DNA of 64,000 nt, taken from Pseudomonadota bacterium (GTDB lineage: Bacteria > Pseudomonadota > Gammaproteobacteria > Steroidobacterales > Steroidobacteraceae). Numbering within the stretch: position 1 is the stretch's first letter; each line of letters starts with the position of its first letter. The stretch is taken from positions 62,001-126,000 of the forward strand of contig JAFEFN010000005.1 in the NCBI GenBank assembly GCA_018240525.1, written 5' to 3'. The notes below the pieces were generated by a model. The model worked only from the letters and a program-made list of their open reading frames with translations. It was not told the DNA's origin and searched no databases. Below, in pieces: positions 37,094-46,633 of the stretch. Position numbers and translations under genes: made by a program.

Positions 37094-37459
37094 ATGCGCG
37101 TCCTGCTGGTGGAGCGTGATAGTCTGCAGCGGGAGCTGATCAGCGAATGGCTGCGCGAAAGCGGCGTGCAGATCCTCACCGAGGCGACGGCCCACGGCGC
37201 GGAAGTCGATGCGATCCTGATCGATGTGACTTGTCAGCAGCAGGCCCATGAGACACTTGCGTCGTGGAGGAGTGCGCACCCGCGCGCGGCGATCGTCCTG
37301 GCGTCCGGGCGCTTTTCCCGAAGCGACATGGCCAATGATGCCATGGCCGCACGCCTGGGAGTGACGCGCATCCTCGCGAAGCCCTTTACGCGCAAGGACT
37401 TATGGGCAGCCCTGAACCTGCGAACAACCTGTCCGAGCTCGCCCGGCCGCCCCGTCTAG
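37094..37459 (+). CDS. Stand-alone response regulator receiver domain
   Basis: The 121-residue product is a single receiver-like domain. Elements include the first strand MRVLLVERDS with Glu-Arg-Asp in the acidic position, Asp in AILIDVTC as the likely phosphoryl acceptor, and Lys in RILAKPF. The helix 3-4 region is short, so the fold may be slightly reduced. It overlaps the hybrid kinase start by 58 bases and is probably co-translated with it. It may act as a phosphate sink or relay. A GTG three bases upstream is an alternative start. Confidence 0.7.
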   Translation: MRVLLVERDSLQRELISEWLRESGVQILTEATAHGAEVDAILIDVTCQQQAHETLASWRSAHPRAAIVLASGRFSRSDMANDAMAARLGVTRILAKPFTRKDLWAALNLRTTCPSSPGRPV

Positions 37460-39612
37460 CCGCCGCCGGAACGCGCGAGCGCGCACGCGGTCGGGCGCTG
37501 CGGCTGCGCTTCATCCTGGTGGTGGTGGCGGTGTGCGGGGCGGTGTGGCTCTCGGCCCTGTTCGATGCCATGCGCGACCGCCGCCTGACCCTGGCCGAGG
37601 CGGAGCGGCAGAACGACAACGTCGCCGGCGCGCTCGCCGAGCAGGCGGCGCGCGCGCTGCAGGCCACGGACCTGATCCTCAAGCAGGCTGCACTCCTGGA
37701 TCCGGATGTCCCCGGCGCGCCGGCTGACCGCGCCGCGCTGCCGGACCTGCTGCGCCGGCACATGAGCGGCGTGCCGCAGGTGCGGAACCTGTTCCTGTTC
37801 GATCCGGCCCGCGAGCTGCACGTGAGTACCGCCGGGGCGAACGGCACGAGCCCCGACCTGAGCGACCGCACGTACTACATCGCACAGCGCGACAACCCGG
37901 ACCAGGGCCTGTTCGTGAGCGAACCGTTCATCAGCCGCGTCACCGGGGATCCTACCTTCGTGCTCAGCCGCCGGCTGCCGGGGCAGAGCTTCCGCGGGGT
38001 GGCCGGCGCATCGGTGGACGTGGCGTACATCCGCCACTTCTACCAGGCGCTCGACCTGGGTGCCGGCAGCACCATCGAGCTGCTGCGCGATGACGGCCGG
38101 GCCCTGGTCAGCCGTGAGCACACCGCGCTTGGCACGGCGCCCTCGCCGTGGCGCGGCGCCCTGGCGTGGCTGGGCGACCGGCGCGAGGGTCACGCGCTGG
38201 TGGACTTCCCGGGACTTGGGCGCACGCTGGTCAGCCTGCGGCGGGTCGCCGGATACCCGGCCATCGTGGCGGTCGGTCGCAGCGAGACCGGCGTGCTGGC
38301 CGGCTGGCGCGCGAAGACCTGGAGCAACGTGCTGCGGACCTTCGTCATCACCAGCCTCGCCGCGCTGCTGCTGGTGGCGTTCCTGCGCCAGCTCGGCCGC
38401 CACGAGCGGATCACCACGCAGCTGTACCAGTCGCAGAAGCTCGAGGCATTGGGCACCCTGGCCGGCGGCATCGCCCACGACTTCAACAACATCCTCGGTG
38501 CGGTGCTCGGCTATGGCGAGCTCGCGCTCGAACAGAGCGCCCCGGGCACCCCGCTGCGGCGCTATGTCGAGAACATCGTGCTGGCCGCCAACCGCGCGCG
38601 CGAGCTGGTGGCACGGATCCTCGCCTTCAGTCGCCCCGGCATTGCCAGTGCCCGTGCCCTGGTGCTGCAGGACATCCTCGGCGACGTGCGCAACCTCAGC
38701 AGCGCGTCGCTGCCGGCCGCGGTGCACGTGGACATGCAGATGCCCGCCGCGCCGGTCGTCATCTCCGGCGACAGCGCCCAGCTGCACCAGATGTTCGCGA
38801 ACCTGCTCACCAATGCAGTCCAGGCGATGGGTGGGGCGGGCACGGTGCGCGTGCTGCTGCGCGAGCTCGACGTGGGCAGCGCGCGCGACTGCACCGTGGG
38901 GCGACTGCGTCCCGCGCGCTACGCGCGCGTGCAGATCATCGACGCCGGCATCGGCATGACCCCCGCCCAGGTGGAGCGCATCTTCGACCCGTTCTTCACC
39001 ACCAAGCCGGTGGGCGAGGGCACCGGGCTCGGGCTCTCGCTCGTGCACGGCATCGTCCTCGATCATGCCGCCGCCCTGGAGGTGGAGAGCCGCAGTGGCC
39101 AGGGGACGACCTTCAGCGTGTACCTGCCAGTGACCGATGGGGAACCGGCCCCGGCGCCGGCAGCCACGCGCCCACCCGCAGGCGCCGGGCAGACGATCCT
39201 GGTCGTGGACGACGAGGAGAGCCTGGTGCACCTGGCCGAAGAAGTGCTGGCCTCCTTGGGCTACGAGCCGGTCGGCTGCGTCGGCGCCGAGGAGGCACTG
39301 AAGGTTTTTCGCGCCGAGCCGGCACGGTTCGATGCCGTGCTCAGTGATGTCATCATGCCCGAGATGCCGGGAACGGCGCTGGTCGCGGAGCTGCGCCGCA
39401 TCCGCCCGGGCCTGCCCGCCATCCTCATGAGTGGCTACGGTGGTCCGGACCTGCAGTCCCAGGCGGCCGCCGCCGGGGTGCACGCACTCCTGAGCAAGCC
39501 CCTGCGCACCGCGGAACTGGCGCAGCACCTCGCAAGCCTCTTTGCGAACGGTGCACCTGCAGAAGCCGGCCGATCCGCCGCTCCGGCACCGAGCGCTACG
39601 CCGCAGGCGTGA
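37402..39612 (+). CDS. Hybrid sensor histidine kinase with periplasmic Cache-like sensor
   Basis: The 736-residue membrane kinase has helix 1 (about 35-54), a double-Cache-like periplasmic sensor (about 60-305; SDRTYYIAQRDNPDQGLFVS), helix 2 (about 312-332) and a HisKA domain with His359 (GGIAHDFNNILGA). An HATPase domain (DAGIGMT, GEGTGLGLSLVHG) and a C-terminal receiver with Asp649 (VLSDVIMPEMPG) follow. The HDFNN variant is typical of group 4 kinases related to NtrB-like enzymes. It probably senses a small organic ligand. It forms an operon with the upstream receiver. Confidence 0.92.
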   Translation: MGSPEPANNLSELARPPRLAAAGTRERARGRALRLRFILVVVAVCGAVWLSALFDAMRDRRLTLAEAERQNDNVAGALAEQAARALQATDLILKQAALLDPDVPGAPADRAALPDLLRRHMSGVPQVRNLFLFDPARELHVSTAGANGTSPDLSDRTYYIAQRDNPDQGLFVSEPFISRVTGDPTFVLSRRLPGQSFRGVAGASVDVAYIRHFYQALDLGAGSTIELLRDDGRALVSREHTALGTAPSPWRGALAWLGDRREGHALVDFPGLGRTLVSLRRVAGYPAIVAVGRSETGVLAGWRAKTWSNVLRTFVITSLAALLLVAFLRQLGRHERITTQLYQSQKLEALGTLAGGIAHDFNNILGAVLGYGELALEQSAPGTPLRRYVENIVLAANRARELVARILAFSRPGIASARALVLQDILGDVRNLSSASLPAAVHVDMQMPAAPVVISGDSAQLHQMFANLLTNAVQAMGGAGTVRVLLRELDVGSARDCTVGRLRPARYARVQIIDAGIGMTPAQVERIFDPFFTTKPVGEGTGLGLSLVHGIVLDHAAALEVESRSGQGTTFSVYLPVTDGEPAPAPAATRPPAGAGQTILVVDDEESLVHLAEEVLASLGYEPVGCVGAEEALKVFRAEPARFDAVLSDVIMPEMPGTALVAELRRIRPGLPAILMSGYGGPDLQSQAAAAGVHALLSKPLRTAELAQHLASLFANGAPAEAGRSAAPAPSATPQA

Positions 39613-39837
39613 CGGATGCACCGCCCAGGCGGGCTTCCGACATGCGGTCCGCGAAGAACCCGCACCTCACGAGCGGCAGCGGGCGAAGCATGGTTCGTCC
39701 TGGAGCGTGGCGCGCGAGCGCGTGCATCGCGCGTGATGACGGGCATCCGTTCCGCCGCGGCCTGATCGGCGGACACCGGCAGCGCGTGGCGCGGACGCGC
39801 GCCCCGGTGTAGGCTTTGCGCAATGGAGGGATCACGC

Positions 39838-40455
39838 ATGTCACGAGTCGCTCGTTCGATCGTTCTGGTTACCGCGGTGCTGGCGCTCAGCGCCTGCTCC
39901 TCGACCACCTTCACGTCCACCTGGAAGGCGCCGGGCGTCTCACCGGTCAGCCCGGTGGGCAAGACCATCGCAACGGTGTTCGTGACCCGGGACGAGGGCA
40001 AGCGCCGCGCGGCCGAGGACGCCATGGCGCGTGACCTGACCGAGCGCGGCGCGCATGGGGTGCCCGCGTACACGATCCTGCCCGAGAACGTGCGCGCGGA
40101 CGCGGAGAAGGCGCGGGTGATGCTGAAGGATGCGGGCGTCAACGCCGTGGTGATCTCGCGGGTCGTGGGCAAGGACCAGCAGCTCAACTACACGCCGGGC
40201 ACCTCGTTCCCGACCTACTATGGCGGCTTCGGCCCGTACTGGGGGCATGGCTGGGGCGCGGCCTACGACCCGGGCTACCTGACCACCGACACCTATGTCT
40301 CGGTCGAGACGACCCTGTACACGGTACCGGGTGACAAGCTGCTGTGGGCGAGCACCAGCCGAACGGCCAACCCGAGCAACATCGACTCCCTGGTCAACGA
40401 GGTGGCGGACGCCACCGCCAAGGAAATGAAGAAGCAGGGCTTCCTCGCCCCCTGA
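39838..40455 (+). CDS. DUF4136-like lipoprotein
   Basis: The 205-residue protein has a signal peptide with lipobox LSAC and a GGAGGG ribosome-binding site. A mixed alpha/beta domain resembles DUF4136-type envelope lipoproteins (VFVTRDEGKRRAAEDAMARD, NAVVISRVVGKD), with a Tyr/Gly-rich central loop (YYGGFGPYWGHGWGAAYDPGY). No catalytic residues are evident. It stands alone with its own terminator. The function is unknown; an outer-membrane-associated role is inferred. Confidence 0.72.
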   Translation: MSRVARSIVLVTAVLALSACSSTTFTSTWKAPGVSPVSPVGKTIATVFVTRDEGKRRAAEDAMARDLTERGAHGVPAYTILPENVRADAEKARVMLKDAGVNAVVISRVVGKDQQLNYTPGTSFPTYYGGFGPYWGHGWGAAYDPGYLTTDTYVSVETTLYTVPGDKLLWASTSRTANPSNIDSLVNEVADATAKEMKKQGFLAP

Positions 40456-40463
40456 GCGGATCT

Positions 40464-40497
40464 GCGGCCGGCTGCCCGGGCGGCGGCCGGCCCTTTC
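40464..40497 (+). terminator. Intrinsic terminator after the DUF4136-like gene
   Basis: GGCCGGC (40466-40472) pairs with GCCGGCC (40486-40492), with a further inner GC stem, followed by CTTT. It starts about 10 bases after the stop codon. Confidence 0.55.
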
Positions 40498-40818
40498 AAC
40501 GCCACCCGGCGGCCTCGTAGGAGAGCAGGCGCTGCTGGGTGTCGAAGGCGGAATGGGGTGTGTCACCCGGGGACCCGGGCGAACACCGGCTTCTCCCGCA
40601 CTTCACGCCGGACCGGCTGACCGGTCCGCGCCGGCACGGAGCATCGTGCGATTGTGCCTGCGCGGCGCCCGCCGCCCCCGCCAGCAGCGAGCGCATGCCA
40701 GTCCCGCGCGTCCGGTCGACACGGTATGGGATGGTCCTGTGCACGTGCTGACCCTCCTCCGATCCGCCGACCATAGTCCTATGGGCGGCAACGTGTTGGA
40801 TTCAATCTTTACAGGTTG
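40498..40818. other. Intergenic region without recognised features
   Basis: About 320 bases between a terminator and the end of the convergent transporter gene. Possible frames are short and shift repeatedly; no ribosome-binding site or conserved motif was found. Confidence 0.3.
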
Positions 40819-42477
40819 TCAGGGGCTCGCTTTGTCTTTGGTCTCCGGCAGGAACAGCCAGCCCACGATCAGCGTCATCAGCGCGACAATGATGGGGTAG
40901 CGCAGGCCGTAGTAGATGTCGCCGGTCAGGGCGACCAATGCAAAGGCAACGGTCGGCAGGAAGCCCCCGAACCAGCCATTGCCGATGTGGTACGGCAGTG
41001 ACATGGAGGTATAGCGGATGTTGGCGGGGAACAGCTCGATCAGCCATGCGGCGATCGGGCCGTAGACCATGGTCACGTAGATCACCAGGACCCACAGCAG
41101 CACGAACACCATGAAGTAGTTGATCTGGGCCGGGTCGGCCTTGGCCGGGTAGCCGGCATCCTTGAGCGCTCCGCTCAGGGTCTTGCCGAACTTCTCGTTG
41201 GCGGCCTTGAAGTCCGCCGGCGTCATGGTCCCACCCTCGACCGACTCGACCGGCGTCGCATTGCCGATGCGGATCTGCGCTACCGAGCCGGCCGGGCCGG
41301 CCTCGTTGGCATACGGGACGCCGGCCTTGGCGAGCGCGGCCTTGGCGATGTCGCACGAGCGCACGAATTTCTTCTTGCCGACGGGATCGAACTGGAAGCT
41401 GCAGGCCTCGGGGTCCGCCACGACGGTGACCGGGGACTGACTGGCAGCCGCTTCGATCGCCGGGTTGGCGAAGTGTGTGACGCCCTTGAAAATCGGTACG
41501 TAGGTCAACGCCGCCAGCAGGCACCCGGCAAGCACCACCTTCTTGCGACCGATCCGGTCCGAGAGGCTGCCGAAGACCAGGAAGAAGGGCGTCGCCACGA
41601 GCAGCGCGGCGGCCACCAGCAGGTTGGCCGGCTGGGGGTCCACTTTCAACACCTGGGTCAGGAAGAACAGGGCGTAGAACTGGCCGCAGTACCAGACGAC
41701 CGCCTGGCCGGCCGTCGCGCCGAGCAGTGCCAGGATGACCAGGCGCATGTTGGGCCAGCGCGCAAACGACTCGGTCAGCGGCGCCTTGGAGCGCGTGCCG
41801 CGGGCCTTCATCTCGATGAACACGGGCGACTCCGCCAGCTGCAGGCGGATGTACACCGAGAAGGCCAGCAGGATGAAGGACAGCAGGAAGGGGATGCGCC
41901 AGCCCCAGGTGTCGAAATCCGCCTTGAGCACCATGCGGCAGACCAGGATGACGACCAGGCTCAGGAACAGCCCAAGCGTTGCCGTCGTCTGGATCCAGCT
42001 GGTGTACAGGCCGCGCTTGCCCGGCGGCGCATGCTCGCCGACATAGGTGGCCGCTCCACCGTACTCCCCGCCCAGGGCCAGGCCCTGCAGCAGCCGCAGC
42101 ACGATGAGTGAAATCGGCGCCAGGACCCCGACCGATGCGTAGCTCGGCAGCAGCCCCACCAACGCGGTGGCCAGGCCCATGATGACGATGGTGATGAGGA
42201 AAGTATGCTTGCGGCCGGCCAGGTCCCCCAGGCGGCCGAAGACCAGTGCCCCGAAGGGGCGCACGGCGAACCCGGCCGCGAAGGCGAGGAGGGCGAAGAT
42301 GAATCCGGTGGTCTCGTTGACCCCGGAGAAGAACTGCTTGGAGATGATGGCAGCCAGCGAGCCGTAGAGATAGAAGTCGTACCACTCGAATACCGTGCCC
42401 AGGCTCGAGGCGAATATGACGCGGCGATGCGCGGCATCGATGCCCGGGCCGCTTGCAGTCAGGGTGCTGGTTGCCAC
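40819..42477 (-). CDS. MHS-family (metabolite:H+ symporter) MFS transporter
   Basis: GTG 42477 is preceded by an AGAGGAG site, giving 552 residues. The sequence is typical MHS: LGTVFEWYDFYLYG in helix 1, FGRLGDLAGRKHTF in the first cytoplasmic loop, and LALGGEYGGAATYVGEHAP. The family takes up organic acids, proline/betaine or shikimate with protons. An extra hydrophilic segment of about 110 residues (roughly 345-450, holding two cysteines) is inserted in the C-terminal half, making it longer than the usual 430-450 residues. Substrate unknown. Confidence 0.88.
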   Translation of the reverse strand: MATSTLTASGPGIDAAHRRVIFASSLGTVFEWYDFYLYGSLAAIISKQFFSGVNETTGFIFALLAFAAGFAVRPFGALVFGRLGDLAGRKHTFLITIVIMGLATALVGLLPSYASVGVLAPISLIVLRLLQGLALGGEYGGAATYVGEHAPPGKRGLYTSWIQTTATLGLFLSLVVILVCRMVLKADFDTWGWRIPFLLSFILLAFSVYIRLQLAESPVFIEMKARGTRSKAPLTESFARWPNMRLVILALLGATAGQAVVWYCGQFYALFFLTQVLKVDPQPANLLVAAALLVATPFFLVFGSLSDRIGRKKVVLAGCLLAALTYVPIFKGVTHFANPAIEAAASQSPVTVVADPEACSFQFDPVGKKKFVRSCDIAKAALAKAGVPYANEAGPAGSVAQIRIGNATPVESVEGGTMTPADFKAANEKFGKTLSGALKDAGYPAKADPAQINYFMVFVLLWVLVIYVTMVYGPIAAWLIELFPANIRYTSMSLPYHIGNGWFGGFLPTVAFALVALTGDIYYGLRYPIIVALMTLIVGWLFLPETKDKASP

Positions 42478-42730
42478 TGAGTTAGGCTCCTCTCGTGCAT
42501 TTGTGGTCGCGGAATAGCGCCGGATTGTCGTTGTTAAGCTAGGCGCTCTGTCTCCCTTGGAAGCGGTCGGAGTATTCCACAGGTGTCGCCGGACACGAAA
42601 GTCCGGCACTTGGGACGACCTTCACGAAAGCGTCACAAACGGCAGTCGCAGCGCGGGCAGCGCGGCGAGGCTCTGGAGCGAGCGGCTCATGGCCGGAGGA
42701 TGCGCGAGTGCCCGGCGCGCCGCAGGCGCG

Positions 42731-43300
42731 CTACTGCATCTGCGGCCCGGCAGCCGGTATCGGTGCGAGAGGCTTGTTCGAGAGCAGTGCGTTCAGCTGC
42801 GGCAGCAACTCGTCCACGGCACCCTCACCGAAGCCTTCGTGCACGGCAACGATGGTGCCTGTCCGATCGATCACCACCATATGCGGGATGGCCGATACGC
42901 CATACCGGGCGGCGATGCTGCTGTTGGGATCGGCGAGCATCGCGATGTTCCAGCCGGCTTCCTTCGCCTTCCGGCGCAGGTAACGCTGCGTTTCATCGGT
43001 GTCGCGATAGCTGACCGCCAGTACCACGAGTCGGTCGTTGCCGACGTGCTCTTGGATGCTCTCGAGATTGGGCAGTTCCTGCCGGCACGGTGCGCACCAG
43101 GTGGCCCAGAACGTGAGGATCACGATCTTGCCGTGCTGGTCGCTGAGCCGGGTCTTGCTGCCGTCCAGGAAGCTGTAGGCGGTGAAATCCGGCGCCGGGC
43201 TGCCCACTGCCGGGCCCTTGGCCTGCGCCGCCGCCAGGCACGACAGCAGCGCGATCAGCCCGAAGGCTCGCAGGCGGTGGATGTCGGGTCGCACCGGCAC
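42731..43300 (-). CDS. TlpA-like periplasmic thioredoxin
   Basis: The 189-residue protein has a signal peptide (cleavage near AQAKG) and a TlpA/ResA thioredoxin fold with active site WCAPC (Cys69, Cys72). A cis-proline loop SAIPHMVVID follows. It is a thiol-disulfide reductase of the AhpC/TSA-related group working in the periplasm. It lies between the MHS transporter and a small hypothetical gene on the same strand. Its redox partner could be the CcdA-like DipZ encoded near 48 kb, which is inference. Confidence 0.9.
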   Translation of the reverse strand: MPVRPDIHRLRAFGLIALLSCLAAAQAKGPAVGSPAPDFTAYSFLDGSKTRLSDQHGKIVILTFWATWCAPCRQELPNLESIQEHVGNDRLVVLAVSYRDTDETQRYLRRKAKEAGWNIAMLADPNSSIAARYGVSAIPHMVVIDRTGTIVAVHEGFGEGAVDELLPQLNALLSNKPLAPIPAAGPQMQ

Positions 43301-43327
43301 ATGATAGCGTGCCGCGACACCTCGCAG

Positions 43328-43618
43328 TTACGCGCGTGCCCGGAAGGTTCGCGCGCGTGGCAGGGGCGGGACTTCCAGCGGCGTGCGCTGGGGGTCCTCC
43401 TGCGGGGGCGCAGGCGGAGTCTCGCCGGGCGCGCCCAGCGGGAACTCGGGCGGCTCGTTCGCCGGCACTTCCCAGCAGGTGTGCCCGCCACTCGGCCGTG
43501 CCGGCACGAGCTCATCGAACAACACCGGGGTGAGCCAATAACCGCCCGGCAGAACTTCCCGCGTCGCATCTGAATGAGGCACTTCCGGCTTCCTTGCGGA
43601 TCTGAACTGAGTCTTCAT
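43328..43618 (-). CDS. Small proline-rich protein of unknown function
   Basis: The 96-residue product has a basic N terminus (MKTQFRSARKPE), a central LPGGYWLTPVLFDELVPARP segment that could fold, and a Pro/Glu-rich tail (PPEFPLGAPGETPPAPP). No signal peptide and no known domain are recognised. It is upstream of and co-oriented with the TlpA-like gene, 27 bases away. It could be real, but the composition bias of GC-rich DNA makes a chance frame possible. Confidence 0.42.
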   Translation of the reverse strand: MKTQFRSARKPEVPHSDATREVLPGGYWLTPVLFDELVPARPSGGHTCWEVPANEPPEFPLGAPGETPPAPPQEDPQRTPLEVPPLPRARTFRARA

Positions 43619-43835
43619 GTTCTAGAAGACCTTCCTTCGCCGCCGTGGGCAGTCGGTCTCAGGCGGTGTCAGCTGTGTCCTACGCCAAGCGGCGCGGGCA
43701 CCCGTCCTACAGGAAGCAGCGGCGTTTCCTCTACGGCGGCCCGCACCATCGGCGCTTTCCGCGAACTACGATGGGGTGGATGTGGCGGAGTACAGTGTCG
43801 GGGAGGGCCAGCGCAGGGGGGTGCGACGCAAAGCG

Positions 43836-45806
43836 ATGCCAGGGGCGAAACGTACGGCAAGATCTGCAGCGAACGGGCCGCGCGCAGCGGCGGGTTCGCG
43901 TATGCCCGAAGGGGCCCGGCGAGCGGCGCTGCCGGCGAGCTTCGCTCCCGAACTTGCCACGCTGGTGGATGCCATCCCCGGCAATCCCGCGGACTGGCGC
44001 TACGAGATCAAGTTTGACGGCTATCGGCTGCTGGTGCGCACGGACGGGCGGAGGCTGCGCCTGCTCACACGCACCGGACTTGACTGGAGTGCGCGCTTTC
44101 CCGCGCTCGTCGGGGAACTGATGCGGCTGGGGCTGCCCGCCGGCTGGTACGACGGCGAAGTGGTGGCACTCAATGACAAGGGCATTCCGGATTTTGCGCG
44201 CCTGCAGGCCTCGTTCGAGGAGTCACAGGCGCGCGATGCCGTGCTGTACCTCTTCGACCTGCCATTCCACGCCGGCTACGACCTGCGCGCCACGCCGCTG
44301 AGCGCGCGCCGCGAGCTGCTGCGCGCGCTACTCGCGGCGCGCAAGTCCGCCACCGTCCGCTTCAGCGAGGAGTTCAAGGAGGATCCCCGCACGATCCTCG
44401 CCTCGGCCTGCGCTCTGGGCCTCGAAGGGGTGATCGCCAAGCGTCCGGGCTCGACCTACCAGTCACGGCGCACCACCGACTGGATCAAGCTCAAGTGCGG
44501 CAAACGACAGGAATTCGTGGTGGGCGGCTACACCGATCCGGAGGGCTCGCGGCAGGTGCTCGGCTCGCTGTTACTGGGCGTCTACGACCCGGCAGGCAAG
44601 CTGGCCTACGCGGGCAACGTCGGCACCGGTTTCGATGGTGCGGCCCTGCGCAGCCTCGCCGGGCCTCTCAAGCGCTATGCGGCAGCGCGCTCGCCGTTCG
44701 CCTCCGCAAAGATCCCCGGCAGACCCCACTGGGTGCAACCGCGTCTCGTCGCCGAGGTGTCCTTCACCGAGTGGACCCGCGATGGCAGGCTGCGGCACCC
44801 GGTCTTCCACGGACTGCGCATGGACAAGGATCCCAAGACGATCGTGCGCGAGAAGGCTCAGGCGGCGGAAGCGGTGTCCCCCACCCGGAACGTTGCGGCC
44901 ACGCAGAGCGCGGGTGCCGCTGCGGTGCGGGTGACACACGGCGAGCGGCTGATCGACGCTTCCTCGGGTGCAACGAAGGCCAGTCTGTTCGACTATTACC
45001 AGGCGGTGGCCGAGCTGATGATGCCGCACCTTGCGCAGAGGCCCGTGGCCCTGCTGCGCGCGCCCGCGGGGCTGCAGGGCGCTCAGTTCTTCCAGAAGCA
45101 TGCGGCCGCGACACGCCTGGCCGGGATCTCCCAGCTGGATGCGGGGCTGGATCCGGGCAATCCGCCGATGCTCCGGATCGACAGCGGTCTGGGCATTCTC
45201 GCGGCCGCGCAGTGGAACGTCGTCGAGTTCCACACCCAGAACGCGACGGCCGCCGATTATGAACATCCGGACCGGATCGTCTTCGACCTGGATCCGGGCG
45301 AGCGTGTCAGCTGGCAGCACATGCGCGAGGGTGCCCGGTTGCTCAACTCGCTGCTGGAGGAACTCGGCCTCACGGGCTTCCTCAAGACCAGCGGCGGCAA
45401 GGGGCTGCACGTGGTCGTCCCGCTGGAACCCCGCCTGGGATGGGCCGAGGTCCGGCGCTTCGCGGGCGAGGTGACTGCCCACATGGCACGCACGCTCCCC
45501 GACCGCTTCGTCGCGAAGTCCGGCGCCCGCAATCGCGTTGGCAGGATATTCATCGACTATCTGCGCAACGGCCGCGGCTCGACCACCGTGGCCGCCTGGT
45601 CGGCGCGCGCCCGTCCCGGCCTCGGAATCTCGGTTCCCCTTGGCTGGGCGGAGCTGGATGAGGTGAGGTCCGCCGACCAGTGGACGATCGCAAATGCGCA
45701 CGAGCGTCTGGCGGTCGGCAACGGGCCATGGGCAGCCTACCGCAAGTGTGCACGGGGGCTTGCGCGTGCGCAGGCCAGGTTGCAGCGTCCGGCGTCGCGC
45801 ACCTAG
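43836..45806 (+). CDS. ligD: ATP-dependent DNA ligase D (ligase plus polymerase domains)
   Basis: The 656-residue protein carries an N-terminal ATP ligase domain with nucleotidyl lysine Lys59 (YEIKFDGYR), motif IV LEGVIAKRPGS and motif V DWIKLKCGKRQEFV. A C-terminal primase-like polymerase domain follows with the metal-binding pair in FDLDPG and the TSGGKGLHVVVPL block. The 3'-phosphoesterase domain that precedes the ligase in Pseudomonas LigD is absent. It acts in bacterial non-homologous end joining with Ku, which is not in this window. GTG 43776 and ATG 43902 are alternative starts. Confidence 0.92.
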   Translation: MPGAKRTARSAANGPRAAAGSRMPEGARRAALPASFAPELATLVDAIPGNPADWRYEIKFDGYRLLVRTDGRRLRLLTRTGLDWSARFPALVGELMRLGLPAGWYDGEVVALNDKGIPDFARLQASFEESQARDAVLYLFDLPFHAGYDLRATPLSARRELLRALLAARKSATVRFSEEFKEDPRTILASACALGLEGVIAKRPGSTYQSRRTTDWIKLKCGKRQEFVVGGYTDPEGSRQVLGSLLLGVYDPAGKLAYAGNVGTGFDGAALRSLAGPLKRYAAARSPFASAKIPGRPHWVQPRLVAEVSFTEWTRDGRLRHPVFHGLRMDKDPKTIVREKAQAAEAVSPTRNVAATQSAGAAAVRVTHGERLIDASSGATKASLFDYYQAVAELMMPHLAQRPVALLRAPAGLQGAQFFQKHAAATRLAGISQLDAGLDPGNPPMLRIDSGLGILAAAQWNVVEFHTQNATAADYEHPDRIVFDLDPGERVSWQHMREGARLLNSLLEELGLTGFLKTSGGKGLHVVVPLEPRLGWAEVRRFAGEVTAHMARTLPDRFVAKSGARNRVGRIFIDYLRNGRGSTTVAAWSARARPGLGISVPLGWAELDEVRSADQWTIANAHERLAVGNGPWAAYRKCARGLARAQARLQRPASRT

Positions 45807-45901
45807 CATCCCGGTGGGGCCGCGAGGTGCCGTAGCTATCGCTGTCCTACCTAGGCTGCAGGGGGAGGGCGGCGTGCTGCCGTCGGAATCCGTCAACTAC
45901 C

Positions 45902-46594
45902 TCAGGTCGACGGATGAATCGTCAGCAGTTCTTCCATGAACGCGCCATAGCCGAGCGAGCGATCCACGAAGTGAATCTCGAGGATCCAGTGGCGCGGCGA
46001 GCCGTTGCGCAACGGTTCGCGCAGCAGCGTGGGATTGCCGCTGCGGATGGACAAGCGTTTCACAGGTCCGCTCTCGGACTCGTGCGGGAAGCGGTCGACG
46101 GGATGGCCGGCGGTCTTGGCGCCAAAGGTCCAGCCCCGCGGCGGCGCCAGGGCGGCCACGTAGTCGTAGAGCTCGCCGGCCGTGAGCGACGGTGTCGACT
46201 CGTAGTGCGCCTGACCCAGGCGGAAGGCCTCGGTGATGTCGGCCACCAGCTGGTGTTTGCGCGGGTCGCTGCCGAGCGCGTAGCTACGCCCGAGATCCGC
46301 TTCCCACTTGTTGAAGACCGGACCGAAGTCGAGATAGACGATATCGTCCGCCCTGAGGTGCCGGTCGGGCGCTTCGTCGTAGTAGCCCAGGAGCGTGTTC
46401 GGGCCGCTGCGCACGACTTTCTTGTGCCAGTGCCTCTTCACCCCGAACATGTCGCGCGCCAAGGCGTGCACGCCATCGCTGATTTCGGACTCGAGAGCGC
46501 CCGGGGTGATCAGGCCCTGCTTCACCACTTCGGCAAACAGCGCTTCGGCCCTGAGTTGTGCATCCCATAGAGACTGTTCGCGGGGCCCGAGCAT
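45902..46594 (-). CDS. M24-family metallopeptidase (aminopeptidase P/creatinase-like)
   Basis: The 230-residue pita-bread-fold protein has metal ligands recognisable as Asp residues in LDFGPVFNKWEADLG, His in TAGHPVDRFPHE and Glu in ILEIHFVD. It lacks the N-terminal domain of proline aminopeptidases. No signal peptide is seen, so it is cytoplasmic. It follows msrA by 39 bases on the same strand and may be part of that operon. Substrate unknown. Confidence 0.85.
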   Translation of the reverse strand: MLGPREQSLWDAQLRAEALFAEVVKQGLITPGALESEISDGVHALARDMFGVKRHWHKKVVRSGPNTLLGYYDEAPDRHLRADDIVYLDFGPVFNKWEADLGRSYALGSDPRKHQLVADITEAFRLGQAHYESTPSLTAGELYDYVAALAPPRGWTFGAKTAGHPVDRFPHESESGPVKRLSIRSGNPTLLREPLRNGSPRHWILEIHFVDRSLGYGAFMEELLTIHPST

Positions 46595-46633
46595 GCGTCA
46601 CTCCGGTCGGCGGTGCCCGCAGGGCACCGAGAT

